Shown here one piece after another: positions 8,560 to 16,233 of a stretch of 47,299 nt of DNA. The translations under genes were made by a program, and so were the position numbers. Numbering within the stretch: position 1 is the stretch's first letter; each line of letters opens with the position of its first letter. Under the pieces are notes generated by a model that worked only from the letters and a program-made list of their open reading frames with translations, was not told the DNA's origin and ran no database searches. Origin of the DNA: Bacteroidetes bacterium GWF2_29_10 (lineage in GTDB: Bacteria > Bacteroidota > Bacteroidia > Bacteroidales > GWE2-29-8). The DNA is taken from assembly GCA_001768555.1 (NCBI GenBank), contig MEOD01000108.1:1-47299 (forward strand), in the 5' to 3' direction.

Positions 8560-10335
8560 ATGAATATATTTAAATTTGGACATATTAATTTAGTCTATCT
8601 GTTTATACTAATTCCTATATTGGTTTTAATATATTTTTTATATTTAAGATGGAAAAAATCAATTATAAATAAAATGGGGAATCCCCAACTTATAAAGAAA
8701 TTATATCCTGAATTTTCTGTAATAAAACAATATATTAAGTTTTCTCTGTTGATGTTAAGTTTTATATTCTTAATAATAAGTTTAATGGCTCCTCAGTTTG
8801 GCTCTAAAATAGAAAAACAAAAACGAAAAGGTAGCGATATAATTATAGCTTTAGATGTTTCAAATAGTATGTTAGCTGAGGATATCATGCCAAGTAGACT
8901 TGAAAGGGCTAAACAAATTATTGAAAAAATTGTAGATAAATTAGACGGCGATCGTATAGGGATCGTTGTTTTTGGAGGAAAAGCTTATACTCAATTGCCT
9001 ATAACAACAGACTATTATGCTGCAAAACTATTTTTAAACAATATTAATACAGGAATGATTCCTACTCAGGGAACTGCTATAGGAAATGCCATAGAGCATT
9101 CAATGGAATCTTTTGACATGAATAACAAATTAAAAAGTAAGGCTATAGTAATTATTACAGATGGAGAAAATCATGAAGATAATGCTGTAGAAATGGCTAC
9201 TAATGCAGCAAAAGAAGGGATTACAATAAACACCGTAGGAGTTGGGTTAGAAGAAGGAGGACCTATTCCTAGCTATTATAAAGGCAACAAAGCAGGATAC
9301 AAAAAAGATATGGATGGCAATGTTATTGTAACAAAGCTTAACGAACCTATGTTACAAGAAATAGCAAGATCAGGAAATGGTGTTTATGTAAGAATAACTA
9401 ATTCTAATATAGGAACAAATTTATTATTAAATCAAATAGATAAAATGGAAAAAGTTGATTTAGAAAGTAAAATGTATTCCGAATATGATGACAAATATCA
9501 ATATTTTGCTCTTATAGGTTTTTTGTTATTGATAATTGAATATCTTATTAGTGAACGTAAAAGTAAATTATATAAAAAGCTAAACTTATTTAAGCCATAC
9601 GTAATTGCTGGTATAATTATTTTTGCTTATTCTAGTAACAGTTTTGCTCAATCATCAAATAAATTGATTAAAGAAGGGAATAACCTTTATAAAAGCAATA
9701 AATTTAATGATTCAGAGATAAAATATCGTAAATCATTAGAGAAAGATAACAAAAATGCTAGTGCAATGTTTAATCTTGGGGATGCAATGTATAAGCAAAA
9801 AAACTATGATGAGTCTGCGAAAATATTTGAAAGTGTTATAAACAATCAAAATATAGACAAAGATACAAAGGCAAAGGCATACCATAACTTAGGCAACTCA
9901 TTATTGAAAAAAGAAAGTTATAAAGAGGCTTTAGAGTCTTATAAAAATGCTCTTAAAATTAATCCTAATGATAAGGATACAAAATACAATCTTTCTTACA
10001 CATTGCAAAAATTAATTCAGCAACAGCAGCAGCAACAGCAAAAAAATGACAAAAACGATAAAAATGACAAAGACAAGAAAGATGACAAAAACAAATCAAA
10101 TAATGATAAGCAACAAAACGATAACAAACAAGACGACAATAAAAACAAAGATGGAGATAAGAAACAAGACAAAAAAGATGGAGCAAAGGGAAACGATGAC
10201 AAAAATAAAATGTCTAAAGATGATGCAGAAAAGCTATTAAAAGCAATGGAAGCTCAAGAAAAAAATGTTCAGGATAAATTAAATAAAGATAAAATAAAAG
10301 CTCAAGGTAAAGTAAAAATAGAAAAAGATTGGTAA
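8560..10335 (+). CDS. BatB-BatC fusion: VWA membrane domain joined to TPR domain
   Basis: Residues 1-335 are a complete BatB: membrane helices at about 10-28 and 60-77, a VWA domain with MIDAS DVSNS (99-103), a TDGENHED loop and a C-terminal helix near 310-330. The chain continues without a stop into a BatC-type part. That part has a hydrophobic stretch ending NSFAQSS (about 348-368), which looks like a retained BatC signal peptide, then about three TPR repeats (370-485: EGNNLYKSNKFNDS, MFNLGDAMYKQKNY, YHNLGNSLLKKESY). A Gln run and a Lys/Asp/Asn-rich low-complexity tail follow (about 487-555). BatB and BatC are usually separate (about 330 and 240 residues); the 591 residues equal their sum. 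The extra helix would put the TPR part in the periplasm if the VWA part is too. Confidence 0.9.
   Translation: MNIFKFGHINLVYLFILIPILVLIYFLYLRWKKSIINKMGNPQLIKKLYPEFSVIKQYIKFSLLMLSFIFLIISLMAPQFGSKIEKQKRKGSDIIIALDVSNSMLAEDIMPSRLERAKQIIEKIVDKLDGDRIGIVVFGGKAYTQLPITTDYYAAKLFLNNINTGMIPTQGTAIGNAIEHSMESFDMNNKLKSKAIVIITDGENHEDNAVEMATNAAKEGITINTVGVGLEEGGPIPSYYKGNKAGYKKDMDGNVIVTKLNEPMLQEIARSGNGVYVRITNSNIGTNLLLNQIDKMEKVDLESKMYSEYDDKYQYFALIGFLLLIIEYLISERKSKLYKKLNLFKPYVIAGIIIFAYSSNSFAQSSNKLIKEGNNLYKSNKFNDSEIKYRKSLEKDNKNASAMFNLGDAMYKQKNYDESAKIFESVINNQNIDKDTKAKAYHNLGNSLLKKESYKEALESYKNALKINPNDKDTKYNLSYTLQKLIQQQQQQQQKNDKNDKNDKDKKDDKNKSNNDKQQNDNKQDDNKNKDGDKKQDKKDGAKGNDDKNKMSKDDAEKLLKAMEAQEKNVQDKLNKDKIKAQGKVKIEKDW
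10018..10200 (+). repeat. Low-complexity CAG/CAA then Lys/Asp/Asn-rich tract in batBC
   Basis: A run of CAG/CAA codons (about 10018-10040) encodes poly-Gln, followed by repeated GACAAAAACGATAAA-like units encoding Lys, Asp and Asn. The tract gives unstructured charged sequence after the TPR domain. Such simple repeats can change length by replication slippage; BatC proteins often carry similar charged tails. Confidence 0.7.
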
Positions 10336-10336
10336 G

Positions 10337-12154
10337 ATGAAAAAAATATATTTGTTAATATTCGTTTTAATTTCTACTATTAATATTTTTGCTCAAGTAG
10401 AATTTACAGCTACATGCAAGAGCCCAGTTGCACAAGGGGAACAATTCAGACTTGTTTTAACATTAAATGCAAAAGGTTCAGGATTTCAAGCACCCTCAAT
10501 GTCTGATTTTAATGTTTTATCAGGACCTAGTACTTCTTCTAGTTCTAGCATATCAATTGTGAATGGAAATGTATCACAATCTGTTAGTACAACTTACACA
10601 TATATTATTTCAGCAGCAAAAGAAGGTGATTTTAAAATAGGTTCAGCTAGCATAGAAGTAGAAGGTAAAAGATATATTTCAAATCCAATAACAGTTAAGG
10701 TGTTAAAGAGTTCAGCTTATCAACAACAGTATAATTCTCAATCTTCAGGTAGCAATAGGAAAAATAACGAAGCAACAGGAAAAGCAGGGACAAATTTAGT
10801 TGCAATGACAAGCATAAATAGGTCTACGGTTTACCAAGGGGAACCAATTGTTGCAACATCAAAAATATATAGTCGACTTAATCTAGTTGGATTTAATAAT
10901 GTGAAATTTCCTACTTATGATGGTTTTTGGTCAGAAGAATTAAAAATGCCATCAGAAATTACATTAAGAAATGAGCAATTAAATGGAATAAGTTATAAAT
11001 CAGCAGATTTAAAGAAAATGCTTTTATTTCCACAAAAATCAGGAACAATAAAAATAACTCCAATTGAAATAGAATGCGTTGTTCGTGAGGTTGTAAGAGA
11101 TGATGACCCATTTTCTGCCTTTGGCTTTTTCAATAGCCAAAGAAATGTAAAATACAATGTAGTTAGTAATGCCGTTAATATTAACGTATTGCCATTGCCA
11201 GAGCGAAATAAACCTATTGATTTTACAGGAGCTGTTGGTCAATTTAAAATTAAATCAACAATAGATAAGACAAAGGCAAAGACAAATGATGGTATTTCAT
11301 TTAAATTGATTGTATCAGGAAGTGGTAACTTTAAGTTGATAAATAAATTTGATATACAATTTCCAGCTGATATAGAAGTGTATGACCCAAAAGTTTCAGA
11401 AAATGTTTCTACTACAGAAAAAGGCATGAACGGAACAAAAGTGTTTGAATATTTACTTATTCCAAGAAGTGCAGGCAAGTTTACAATTCCTTCTGTAACA
11501 TTTAATTATTTTGATCCACAAAAGAAAGACTATGTTAATATTGCATCAGAAGAATTTGAAATAGAAATAGAAAAAGGGAAAGGTGATGCTTCTGGTTATA
11601 TTAGCTCAATAAACAAAGAAGACTTAAAATATCTAGGTAAAGATATTAGGTATATTAAAACAGCAAATATTACCTTAAAACCAATAAATACACAATTTCT
11701 ATTTTCTACTCAATTTTACATTTTATCAATATTACCTCTATTTTTATTTCTTTTATTTATTATATTACTTAACAAAAAAATAAAAGAAAATAGAGATATT
11801 GCGCTTGTCAAAAACAAACGAGCAACAAAAATTGCAAAAAAACGATTAAAAACAGCAAATAAATTTTTACAAGAAAACAACTCTGCTGAATTTTATAATG
11901 AAGTAAGTAAGGCTTTGGAAGGTTATATAGGAGATAAGTTGAATATTTCTATTTCGGAGTTAAATAAAGATAACATTATAGCAAGTTTATCAAAACGAAA
12001 CGTTCAAGATGAATATATAAATAAATTGATAGAATTACTTAATGAGTGTGAATTTGCAAGATTTGCACCTCAAACTTCAAGCGAAACGTTGCATAATACA
12101 TTTGATAAAGCATCCGAATTAATTATGAATCTTGAACAAAAAATTAAAAGATAA
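10337..12154 (+). CDS. batD: BatD, large periplasmic Bat protein with C-terminal membrane anchor
   Basis: BatD (BatD/oxygen tolerance family). It has a signal peptide (IYLLIFVLISTINIFAQ) followed by consecutive immunoglobulin-like beta domains, seen as repeated starts such as VEFTATCKSPVAQGEQFRL and LVAMTSINRSTVYQGEPI. There is one membrane helix (about 455-475, FYILSILPLFLFLLFIILL) and a helical cytoplasmic tail with KRATKIAKKRL and the conserved-looking YNEVSKALEGYIGDKL segment. The 605-residue length is normal. It starts 2 bp after batBC and ends 8 bp before batE. It probably forms the periplasmic platform for BatA/B/C; its molecular function is not known. Confidence 0.92.
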   Translation: MKKIYLLIFVLISTINIFAQVEFTATCKSPVAQGEQFRLVLTLNAKGSGFQAPSMSDFNVLSGPSTSSSSSISIVNGNVSQSVSTTYTYIISAAKEGDFKIGSASIEVEGKRYISNPITVKVLKSSAYQQQYNSQSSGSNRKNNEATGKAGTNLVAMTSINRSTVYQGEPIVATSKIYSRLNLVGFNNVKFPTYDGFWSEELKMPSEITLRNEQLNGISYKSADLKKMLLFPQKSGTIKITPIEIECVVREVVRDDDPFSAFGFFNSQRNVKYNVVSNAVNINVLPLPERNKPIDFTGAVGQFKIKSTIDKTKAKTNDGISFKLIVSGSGNFKLINKFDIQFPADIEVYDPKVSENVSTTEKGMNGTKVFEYLLIPRSAGKFTIPSVTFNYFDPQKKDYVNIASEEFEIEIEKGKGDASGYISSINKEDLKYLGKDIRYIKTANITLKPINTQFLFSTQFYILSILPLFLFLLFIILLNKKIKENRDIALVKNKRATKIAKKRLKTANKFLQENNSAEFYNEVSKALEGYIGDKLNISISELNKDNIIASLSKRNVQDEYINKLIELLNECEFARFAPQTSSETLHNTFDKASELIMNLEQKIKR

Positions 12155-12162
12155 TTGAGCTT

Positions 12163-12972
12163 ATGGAAAATAATATTAAATATCTAAAAAAAAGCAATAT
12201 CTCTTTAATAATAAATATTAGAAGGATATTAGTAATGATGTTTTTAATAGCTTTTAGCTTAGCTATGTTTTCAAATGACTTAAATGATGATATAAAAAAA
12301 GCAGAAAGCCTTTATAAAAAAGGAAAATACAAAGAAGCAGCAGAAAATTATAAAGCAATATTAAACAAAGGGTATGCATCCCCTGAAATATTATACAACA
12401 CAGGGAATGCTTATTATAAGATGAAAGAATATCCATCTGCAATATTATTTTATGAGAAAGCGAAAAAGTTAGCTCTAAACGATGAAGATATAGATAACAA
12501 TCTGACCATTGCTATGTTACAAACTAAAGACAAGTTTGAAACAATACCTGAAATATTCATAGTTACATGGTTGAAAAACTTTTCTAATTTACTTTCTTAT
12601 GATAATTGGGCTAAGCTATTTATAACATTATTGGTTTCTTTTTTTATATTACTTGCAATATATTTATTAGCAAAAACCAATGCTTTAAAAAAGGTGTTTT
12701 TTTCTGTTTCAATATTAGCATTGACTTTTAGTATAATCTCCATTTTGCTTGCTATATATCAGTTTAATCAAATAAAAAACAATCATTTTGCTATAGTATT
12801 TCAGCCTTCAGTTACAGTTAAAAGTTCTCCTGAAATAAATAGTACTGATTTATTTCTTCTTCACGATGGAACAAAAGTGCAAATACTTGATAAAATAGAA
12901 AATTGGTATAAAGTAAGGATTTCAAATGGTTCTTTAGGTTGGATAGAAGAGGAAGCTATTGAAAAAATATGA
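12163..12972 (+). CDS. batE: BatE, TPR plus SH3-like domain membrane protein
   Basis: The last gene of the Bat operon. A signal-like hydrophobic helix (about 20-38) precedes TPR repeats (about 42-120: KAESLYKKGKYKEA, LYNTGNAYYKMKEY, AILFYEKAKKLA). Two membrane helices follow (about 148-168 and 174-196), and then a bacterial SH3-like domain (about 205-269, PSVTVKSSPEIN...GTKVQILDKIENWYKVRISNGSLGWIEEE). This is the standard BatE architecture. Translation may alternatively begin at an in-frame ATG at 12235, which would give a shorter and more typical signal peptide. Confidence 0.9.
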   Translation: MENNIKYLKKSNISLIINIRRILVMMFLIAFSLAMFSNDLNDDIKKAESLYKKGKYKEAAENYKAILNKGYASPEILYNTGNAYYKMKEYPSAILFYEKAKKLALNDEDIDNNLTIAMLQTKDKFETIPEIFIVTWLKNFSNLLSYDNWAKLFITLLVSFFILLAIYLLAKTNALKKVFFSVSILALTFSIISILLAIYQFNQIKNNHFAIVFQPSVTVKSSPEINSTDLFLLHDGTKVQILDKIENWYKVRISNGSLGWIEEEAIEKI

Positions 12973-13023
12973 GTTTAAAATAAAATTTCTCTTGCAATCT
13001 GGATAAATATTTATTTTTAGAAT

Positions 13024-13050
13024 TGTTTAAAATCATTTAAACATGTTTAT
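13024..13050 (+). terminator. Possible AT-rich terminator after the bat operon
   Basis: An 8-bp perfect stem, TGTTTAAA (13024-13031) and TTTAAACA (13036-13043) with a 4-nt loop, is followed by a T-rich stretch about 50 nt after the batE stop. The stem is almost all A-T, so termination strength is doubtful. Confidence 0.3.
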
Positions 13051-13467
13051 TTTTGTTTGCATTGTTGTTGTTAATTATCAATATTTCAAATTAATAGCGT
13101 TATAAACAATAATATTCATTTAAAATATACTACAAATATTTACCAAAAGGTTGCTCTTTCGTGGCTTTGATGTGTGGTGGGATTATGCATTGTCATAAGC
13201 TTCGCCAGTGGTTATTATAATTTTATCTCTAACGGGATTTGGAATGTTTTCTTCAATAAAGAGTGAGACCGTTGCAATAATCACGATTCAATAATTTTGT
13301 TATTAAATCTCACTAACTTTTTAAATTTTGTTAATGATTTGAGACCATTGCAAGGCAAAACACTAAAAATAATCGAACACACATTTCCATTTAGATAATC
13401 CTGAAATAAGTTTACAGCCTTTTTCCTTAATTCTGTTTTTTTATGTAAACCTATTTTAGGACGAGAC

Positions 13468-13522
13468 ACCTTTATAGTACCTTTTATGTGCCTTTATAGT
13501 ACCTTTCATGTACCTTTCATGT
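13468..13522 (+). repeat. 11-bp tandem array 1 (5 units)
   Basis: Five consecutive 11-bp units are visible: ACCTTTATAGT, ACCTTTTATGT, GCCTTTATAGT, ACCTTTCATGT, ACCTTTCATGT. The period equals about one helical turn. The consensus is related to the reverse complement of array 2 (13585-13639), so the two arrays form a long imperfect inverted repeat with about 62 nt between them. Confidence 0.85.
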
Positions 13523-13584
13523 ACAGTAATAGAATTTTCACACTAAATAACTTGGGTTTAATCAAAATCAATTTTTGATATAGA

Positions 13585-13639
13585 GCACATATAAAGCACA
13601 TATACAGTTCATATAGAGTACATATAAAGCACATATACA
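13585..13639 (-). repeat. 11-bp tandem array 2 (5 units), inverted relative to array 1
   Basis: Five units are visible: GCACATATAAA, GCACATATACA, GTTCATATAGA, GTACATATAAA, GCACATATACA, followed by a partial GTACTTTAAT. The related repeat at 26.7 kb has only one such unit (near GAGCATATATACAG), so this array expanded in one copy or contracted in the other. Confidence 0.85.
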
Positions 13640-13797
13640 GTACTTTAATCCCACCTTTAACTCTGGATAATCAACCTTAAATTCACATTTCATGCTAATA
13701 ATCAAATGATTAACCGTCCAAATTAAATCATATTCACTTTTTTGTTATTTTTAAGCATTCACACCCTTCGCTTTAATTATCAATACATTAACTAAAA

Positions 13798-13817
13798 TAA
13801 CACAATATGATAAAATT
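13798..13817 (+). repeat. 20-bp direct repeat, left copy
   Basis: TAACACAATATGATAAAATT is identical to 14318-14337. The two copies bracket the transposase remnant. They are far longer than the duplications made by known HUH transposases, so the origin is unclear. Confidence 0.7.
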
Positions 13818-13829
13818 GATAATAACGAA

Positions 13830-14251
13830 ATGGTATTGAATGAATATGGGCATATTGCATATAATGAGTGGGTGAAAACATCAGAGATAAGGGATAACGT
13901 TACATTAGGCACATTTGTTATAATGCCAAATCATATACACGGGATTATTATATTGGAAACAAACGGTAGGGGCGTATCGCATACGCCCAAAAATATCACA
14001 AAACAGGATGACGCCGTAACCGACTACAATCAACATCCAAAACCATTGGTTCAATTATACGTGGTTATAAATCAGTGGTAACAAAAATAATAAAATCATT
14101 AAATGTTAATTGTATTGTTTGGCAACGAAATTATTATGAACATATAATTAGAAATGATAATTCGTATTATAAAATTGTGGAATACATAGAAAATAATCCA
14201 GAACGTTGGTATGAAGATAAATTTTATTGTGGTAATAATTATGATATTTAA
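13830..14251 (+). pseudogene. Broken REP-associated tyrosine transposase (RAYT/IS200-like)
   Basis: Degenerate Y1 (HUH) transposase of the RAYT type. The first frame (13830-14081) carries the HUH motif in FVIMPNHIHGIIIL. The second half continues in the -1 frame from about 14040 to the stop at 14249-14251 (IGSIIRGYKSVVTKIIKSL, VWQRNYYEHIIRND, YIENNPERW), all typical of RAYT C-termini. Adding one A to the TCCAAAAC run at 14036-14043 restores one frame. The usual N-terminus (about 60 residues) is missing, so the gene is both truncated and frameshifted. It sits beside its probable hairpin substrates and at the edge of the reverse transcriptase island. Confidence 0.85.
13962..14004 (+). repeat. 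REP-like hairpin repeat inside the transposase remnant
   Basis: A 43-bp segment identical to 14250-14292. Its core GGGCGTATCGCATACGCCC forms an 8-bp stem with a CGC loop, a REP-style palindrome. Here it is read in frame as residues NGRGVSHTPKNI of the transposase remnant. It is far more GC-rich than the surroundings. Confidence 0.85.
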
Positions 14252-14292
14252 CGGTAGGGGCGTATCGCATACGCCCAAAAATATCACAAAAC
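14250..14292 (+). repeat. REP-like hairpin repeat at the transposase 3' end
   Basis: Exact second copy of the 43-bp hairpin element, 288 bp downstream of the first and overlapping the last two bases of the transposase stop codon. RAYT enzymes act on REP palindromes that typically flank their genes, which fits this placement. Confidence 0.85.
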
Positions 14293-14317
14293 TGTTAATA
14301 TTCACTTTCTATTATTT

Positions 14318-14337
14318 TAACACAATATGATAAAATT
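14318..14337 (+). repeat. 20-bp direct repeat, right copy
   Basis: Identical to 13798-13817; see the left copy. The two enclose 500 bp containing the transposase remnant and both hairpins. Confidence 0.7.
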
Positions 14338-14494
14338 AATCATGCTTTATACCTTTTTCTATAAATTCGATTCCCATATAACAACAAATTTAGCAAGCAA
14401 AAAGCGAATAACAAAAACACGTTTTTTTTAATCTACAAAATGATTATTTTAGATTCATATTTTAAATATATATTTTTTGTAATTTAAAAATTTG

Positions 14495-14502
14495 TACATT
14501 TG
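14495..14502 (+). promoter_or_regulatory. -7 box ahead of the reverse transcriptase leader
   Basis: TACATTTG matches TAnnTTTG. A TTTG at 14476-14479 could be the -33 element, though the 15-nt gap is shorter than usual. Transcription from here would start near 14510 and leave a leader of about 200 nt before the reverse transcriptase start. Confidence 0.4.
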
Positions 14503-14504
14503 TA

Positions 14505-14711
14505 AATACTTAAAGTGATAAAAGTATTCAAAATATTAAATTCTCTTTTGATGATTTGTAATATGCTTTTTATATATTTGAATCAAAATAAAATGGGTAT
14601 AACTGTAGCAAGCCACCTAAAAAGACCGGCTTTAAAGGAATTTATTATAGTTATAAACGAGTTAGCGTTCATGCTAAAAAAAAACTACAAATCATAAAGA
14701 AACTACTGATA
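14505..14711 (+). other. Leader upstream of reverse transcriptase: candidate ncRNA or small ORF
   Basis: This stretch lies between the probable promoter and the reverse transcriptase ATG. A 60-codon ORF (14515-14697) starts with a non-ATG codon and has no recognisable domain; its ATG-started part would be about 35 residues from 14593. It contains a hairpin, AAGCC (about 14611-14615) and GGCTT, with a 13-nt loop. Several defence reverse transcriptases (retrons, DRT2, DRT9) use a non-coding RNA encoded next to the RT gene, so a template or structural RNA is as likely here as a peptide. Not decidable from this sequence alone. Confidence 0.35.
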
Positions 14712-16217
14712 ATGAAAAGTATAATTGAATTAAACGAAAATGAAGCAAGACAATTCTTTTTAAAAGAAAAAAATTATGTGAATTTCGACCTTCCTGTTTA
14801 TTTTTCGTTTCAAAATTTATTAAACCTGATAGATGAAAACCTAAAAGAGAAAAAGCTCTCGGATTATAAAAATAATAATCCAAGGGATTTTGATGATATA
14901 AATTATTTCATTTTAAATAATAAGGATGGAAAATATGCTTGGCGTCAATTTCAGTTAATAAATCCTGCAATTTATGTTTCTCTAGTTCATTGTATTACAT
15001 ATAAGGAGAATTGGGAATTAATAAAGAGAAAATTCCGTGACTATCAAATAAATGACAAAATAGAATGCAAAAGTTTGCCTATGGTATCTAAAAGTGAAGG
15101 AAAAACAGATAAAGAATCTCAGATTTTTACTTGGTGGCAAATGATTGAACAGAAATCAATTACTCTTTCGCTTGATTATCATTACATGCTTCAAACAGAT
15201 ATTACTGATTGCTATGGTTCAATTTATACACATTCGATTAGCTGGGCTATACATGGTAAACTTGAAGCTAAAAAAAAGAAAAATAGGACTAAAAATTCTT
15301 TAATTGGTGTCGCAATTGATAATCATTTACAAGACATGAGTTATGGACAAACCAATGGTATTCCTCAGGGAAGTACTCTAATGGATTTAATTGCGGAAAT
15401 AGTTCTTGGATATGTAGATGAATTACTTACAATAAAGATAGTTAAATTGGGTATTTTAGATTACCGAATTCTTCGTTATAGAGATGATTATAGAATCTTC
15501 ACAAATAACCCCTTTAATGCCGCACAAATAACAAAAGCATTATCTGAAATACTTTCCGATATGGGATTAAAACTTAATATTGGTAAAACGGAAGCCTCAG
15601 ATAATGTTATAAAAAGTTCTTTAAAGCCAGATAAACGCTATTGGATTACTAATAGACGAATTGCTGAGAATAAACAAAAATGGTTAATACAATTGTTTTT
15701 ATTGTCTGAACAATTTCCGAATTCAGGGACTTTAGACACTCAAATGAAGTTTTTTTTAGAAGTTTTGAAAAAAAGTAAAAAAGATGATTCAAACATAGAA
15801 TCTTTGATAAGTTTAGTAACAGAGATAGCCTATCGAAATCCAAGAGTTGTTCCAACTTCAATAATGATACTATCGCTTTTAATAGAAAAGATAACAGATA
15901 AAGATAACAAAAAACAAATATTAAAAAAGATACATAGTAAATTTCAACAAATTCCTAATTCGACGTTTTTGAAAATATGGTTACAAAGACTGACTTTTAA
16001 ACTTGATACTTCAATTATTTATGACGAACTCATTTGTCAACTGATTATAAATAATGATATTCAGTTGTGGAATTTTGATTGGTTGAATGATAGTTTTAAA
16101 CAAAAAATTAAAAATAAATCCATCATTGTACAATCAGAAGTACAAACATTAAAAGCTATAGTAACAAATAAAGAAATAGATAATATGATTGTAAATAATG
16201 CATATAATTATGAATAG
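14712..16217 (+). CDS. Abi/UG-type (DRT-like) reverse transcriptase
   Basis: An RNA-directed DNA polymerase of the kind found in anti-phage systems (abortive infection and 'unknown group' RTs). Motifs in order: MLQTDITDCYGSIYTHSIS (about 160-175, catalytic Asp about 163, with the aromatic 'SIYTHSI.WA.HGK' stretch), GIPQGSTLMDLIAE (216-229), and RYRDDYRIF (YxDD at 256-259, second catalytic Asp pair). KLNIGKTE follows as the thumb-side motif. After about residue 300 there is an all-helical C-terminal region of about 200 residues with no recognisable domain, as in several UG/Abi RTs. There is no intron maturase, integrase or protease domain, arguing against group II introns and retrotransposons. 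I cannot assign a DRT subtype. It begins a four-gene co-directional run and is followed after 16 bp by an endonuclease gene. Confidence 0.85.
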   Translation: MKSIIELNENEARQFFLKEKNYVNFDLPVYFSFQNLLNLIDENLKEKKLSDYKNNNPRDFDDINYFILNNKDGKYAWRQFQLINPAIYVSLVHCITYKENWELIKRKFRDYQINDKIECKSLPMVSKSEGKTDKESQIFTWWQMIEQKSITLSLDYHYMLQTDITDCYGSIYTHSISWAIHGKLEAKKKKNRTKNSLIGVAIDNHLQDMSYGQTNGIPQGSTLMDLIAEIVLGYVDELLTIKIVKLGILDYRILRYRDDYRIFTNNPFNAAQITKALSEILSDMGLKLNIGKTEASDNVIKSSLKPDKRYWITNRRIAENKQKWLIQLFLLSEQFPNSGTLDTQMKFFLEVLKKSKKDDSNIESLISLVTEIAYRNPRVVPTSIMILSLLIEKITDKDNKKQILKKIHSKFQQIPNSTFLKIWLQRLTFKLDTSIIYDELICQLIINNDIQLWNFDWLNDSFKQKIKNKSIIVQSEVQTLKAIVTNKEIDNMIVNNAYNYE

Positions 16218-16233
16218 AAAAATAAGATAGGTA

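Larger units (their letters stand above)
13395..13800 (+). repeat. Dispersed intergenic repeat, copy A
   Basis: This stretch is collinear with 26570-26870 in the same orientation. Shared blocks include CTGAAATAAGTTTAC, TTTTGATATAGAGCA, ACAGTACTTTAATC, ATGCTAATAATCAAA and CTTCGCTTTAATTATCA, interrupted by substitutions and indels. Copy A is longer because it carries two arrays of 11-bp units that copy B lacks. It ends right where the transposase remnant begins. It is probably a non-autonomous or decayed mobile repeat. Confidence 0.75.
12973..13829. other. Repeat-rich intergenic region between batE and transposase remnant
   Basis: I recognise no intact gene here. The minus-strand ORF at 13281-13469 lies largely in a repeat that recurs around 26.57-26.87 kb and is unlikely to be a real gene. 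GAGACC-NTTGCAA occurs twice (near 13266 and 13342) and may be remnants of an insertion-sequence end. The stretch also holds two arrays of 11-bp units, listed separately. Confidence 0.6.

Noticed and set aside
9965-10240. Several ORFs on both strands over the low-complexity part of batBC
   Set aside because: They are shadows produced by the repetitive Lys/Asp/Asn codons.
13281-13469. 62-residue minus-strand ORF near the bat operon
   Set aside because: It lies mostly in a repeat that recurs at 26.6 kb, where the frame is not kept; no domain recognised.
13468-13639. Possible CRISPR array
   Set aside because: Units are contiguous 11-mers with no spacers, and no cas genes are in the window.
14712-16217. 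Group II intron or retron reading of the reverse transcriptase
   Set aside because: There is no maturase or HNH domain, and no retron-type motifs (NAxxH, VTG) were seen; the C-terminal helical region and SIYTHS motif fit Abi/UG RTs better.
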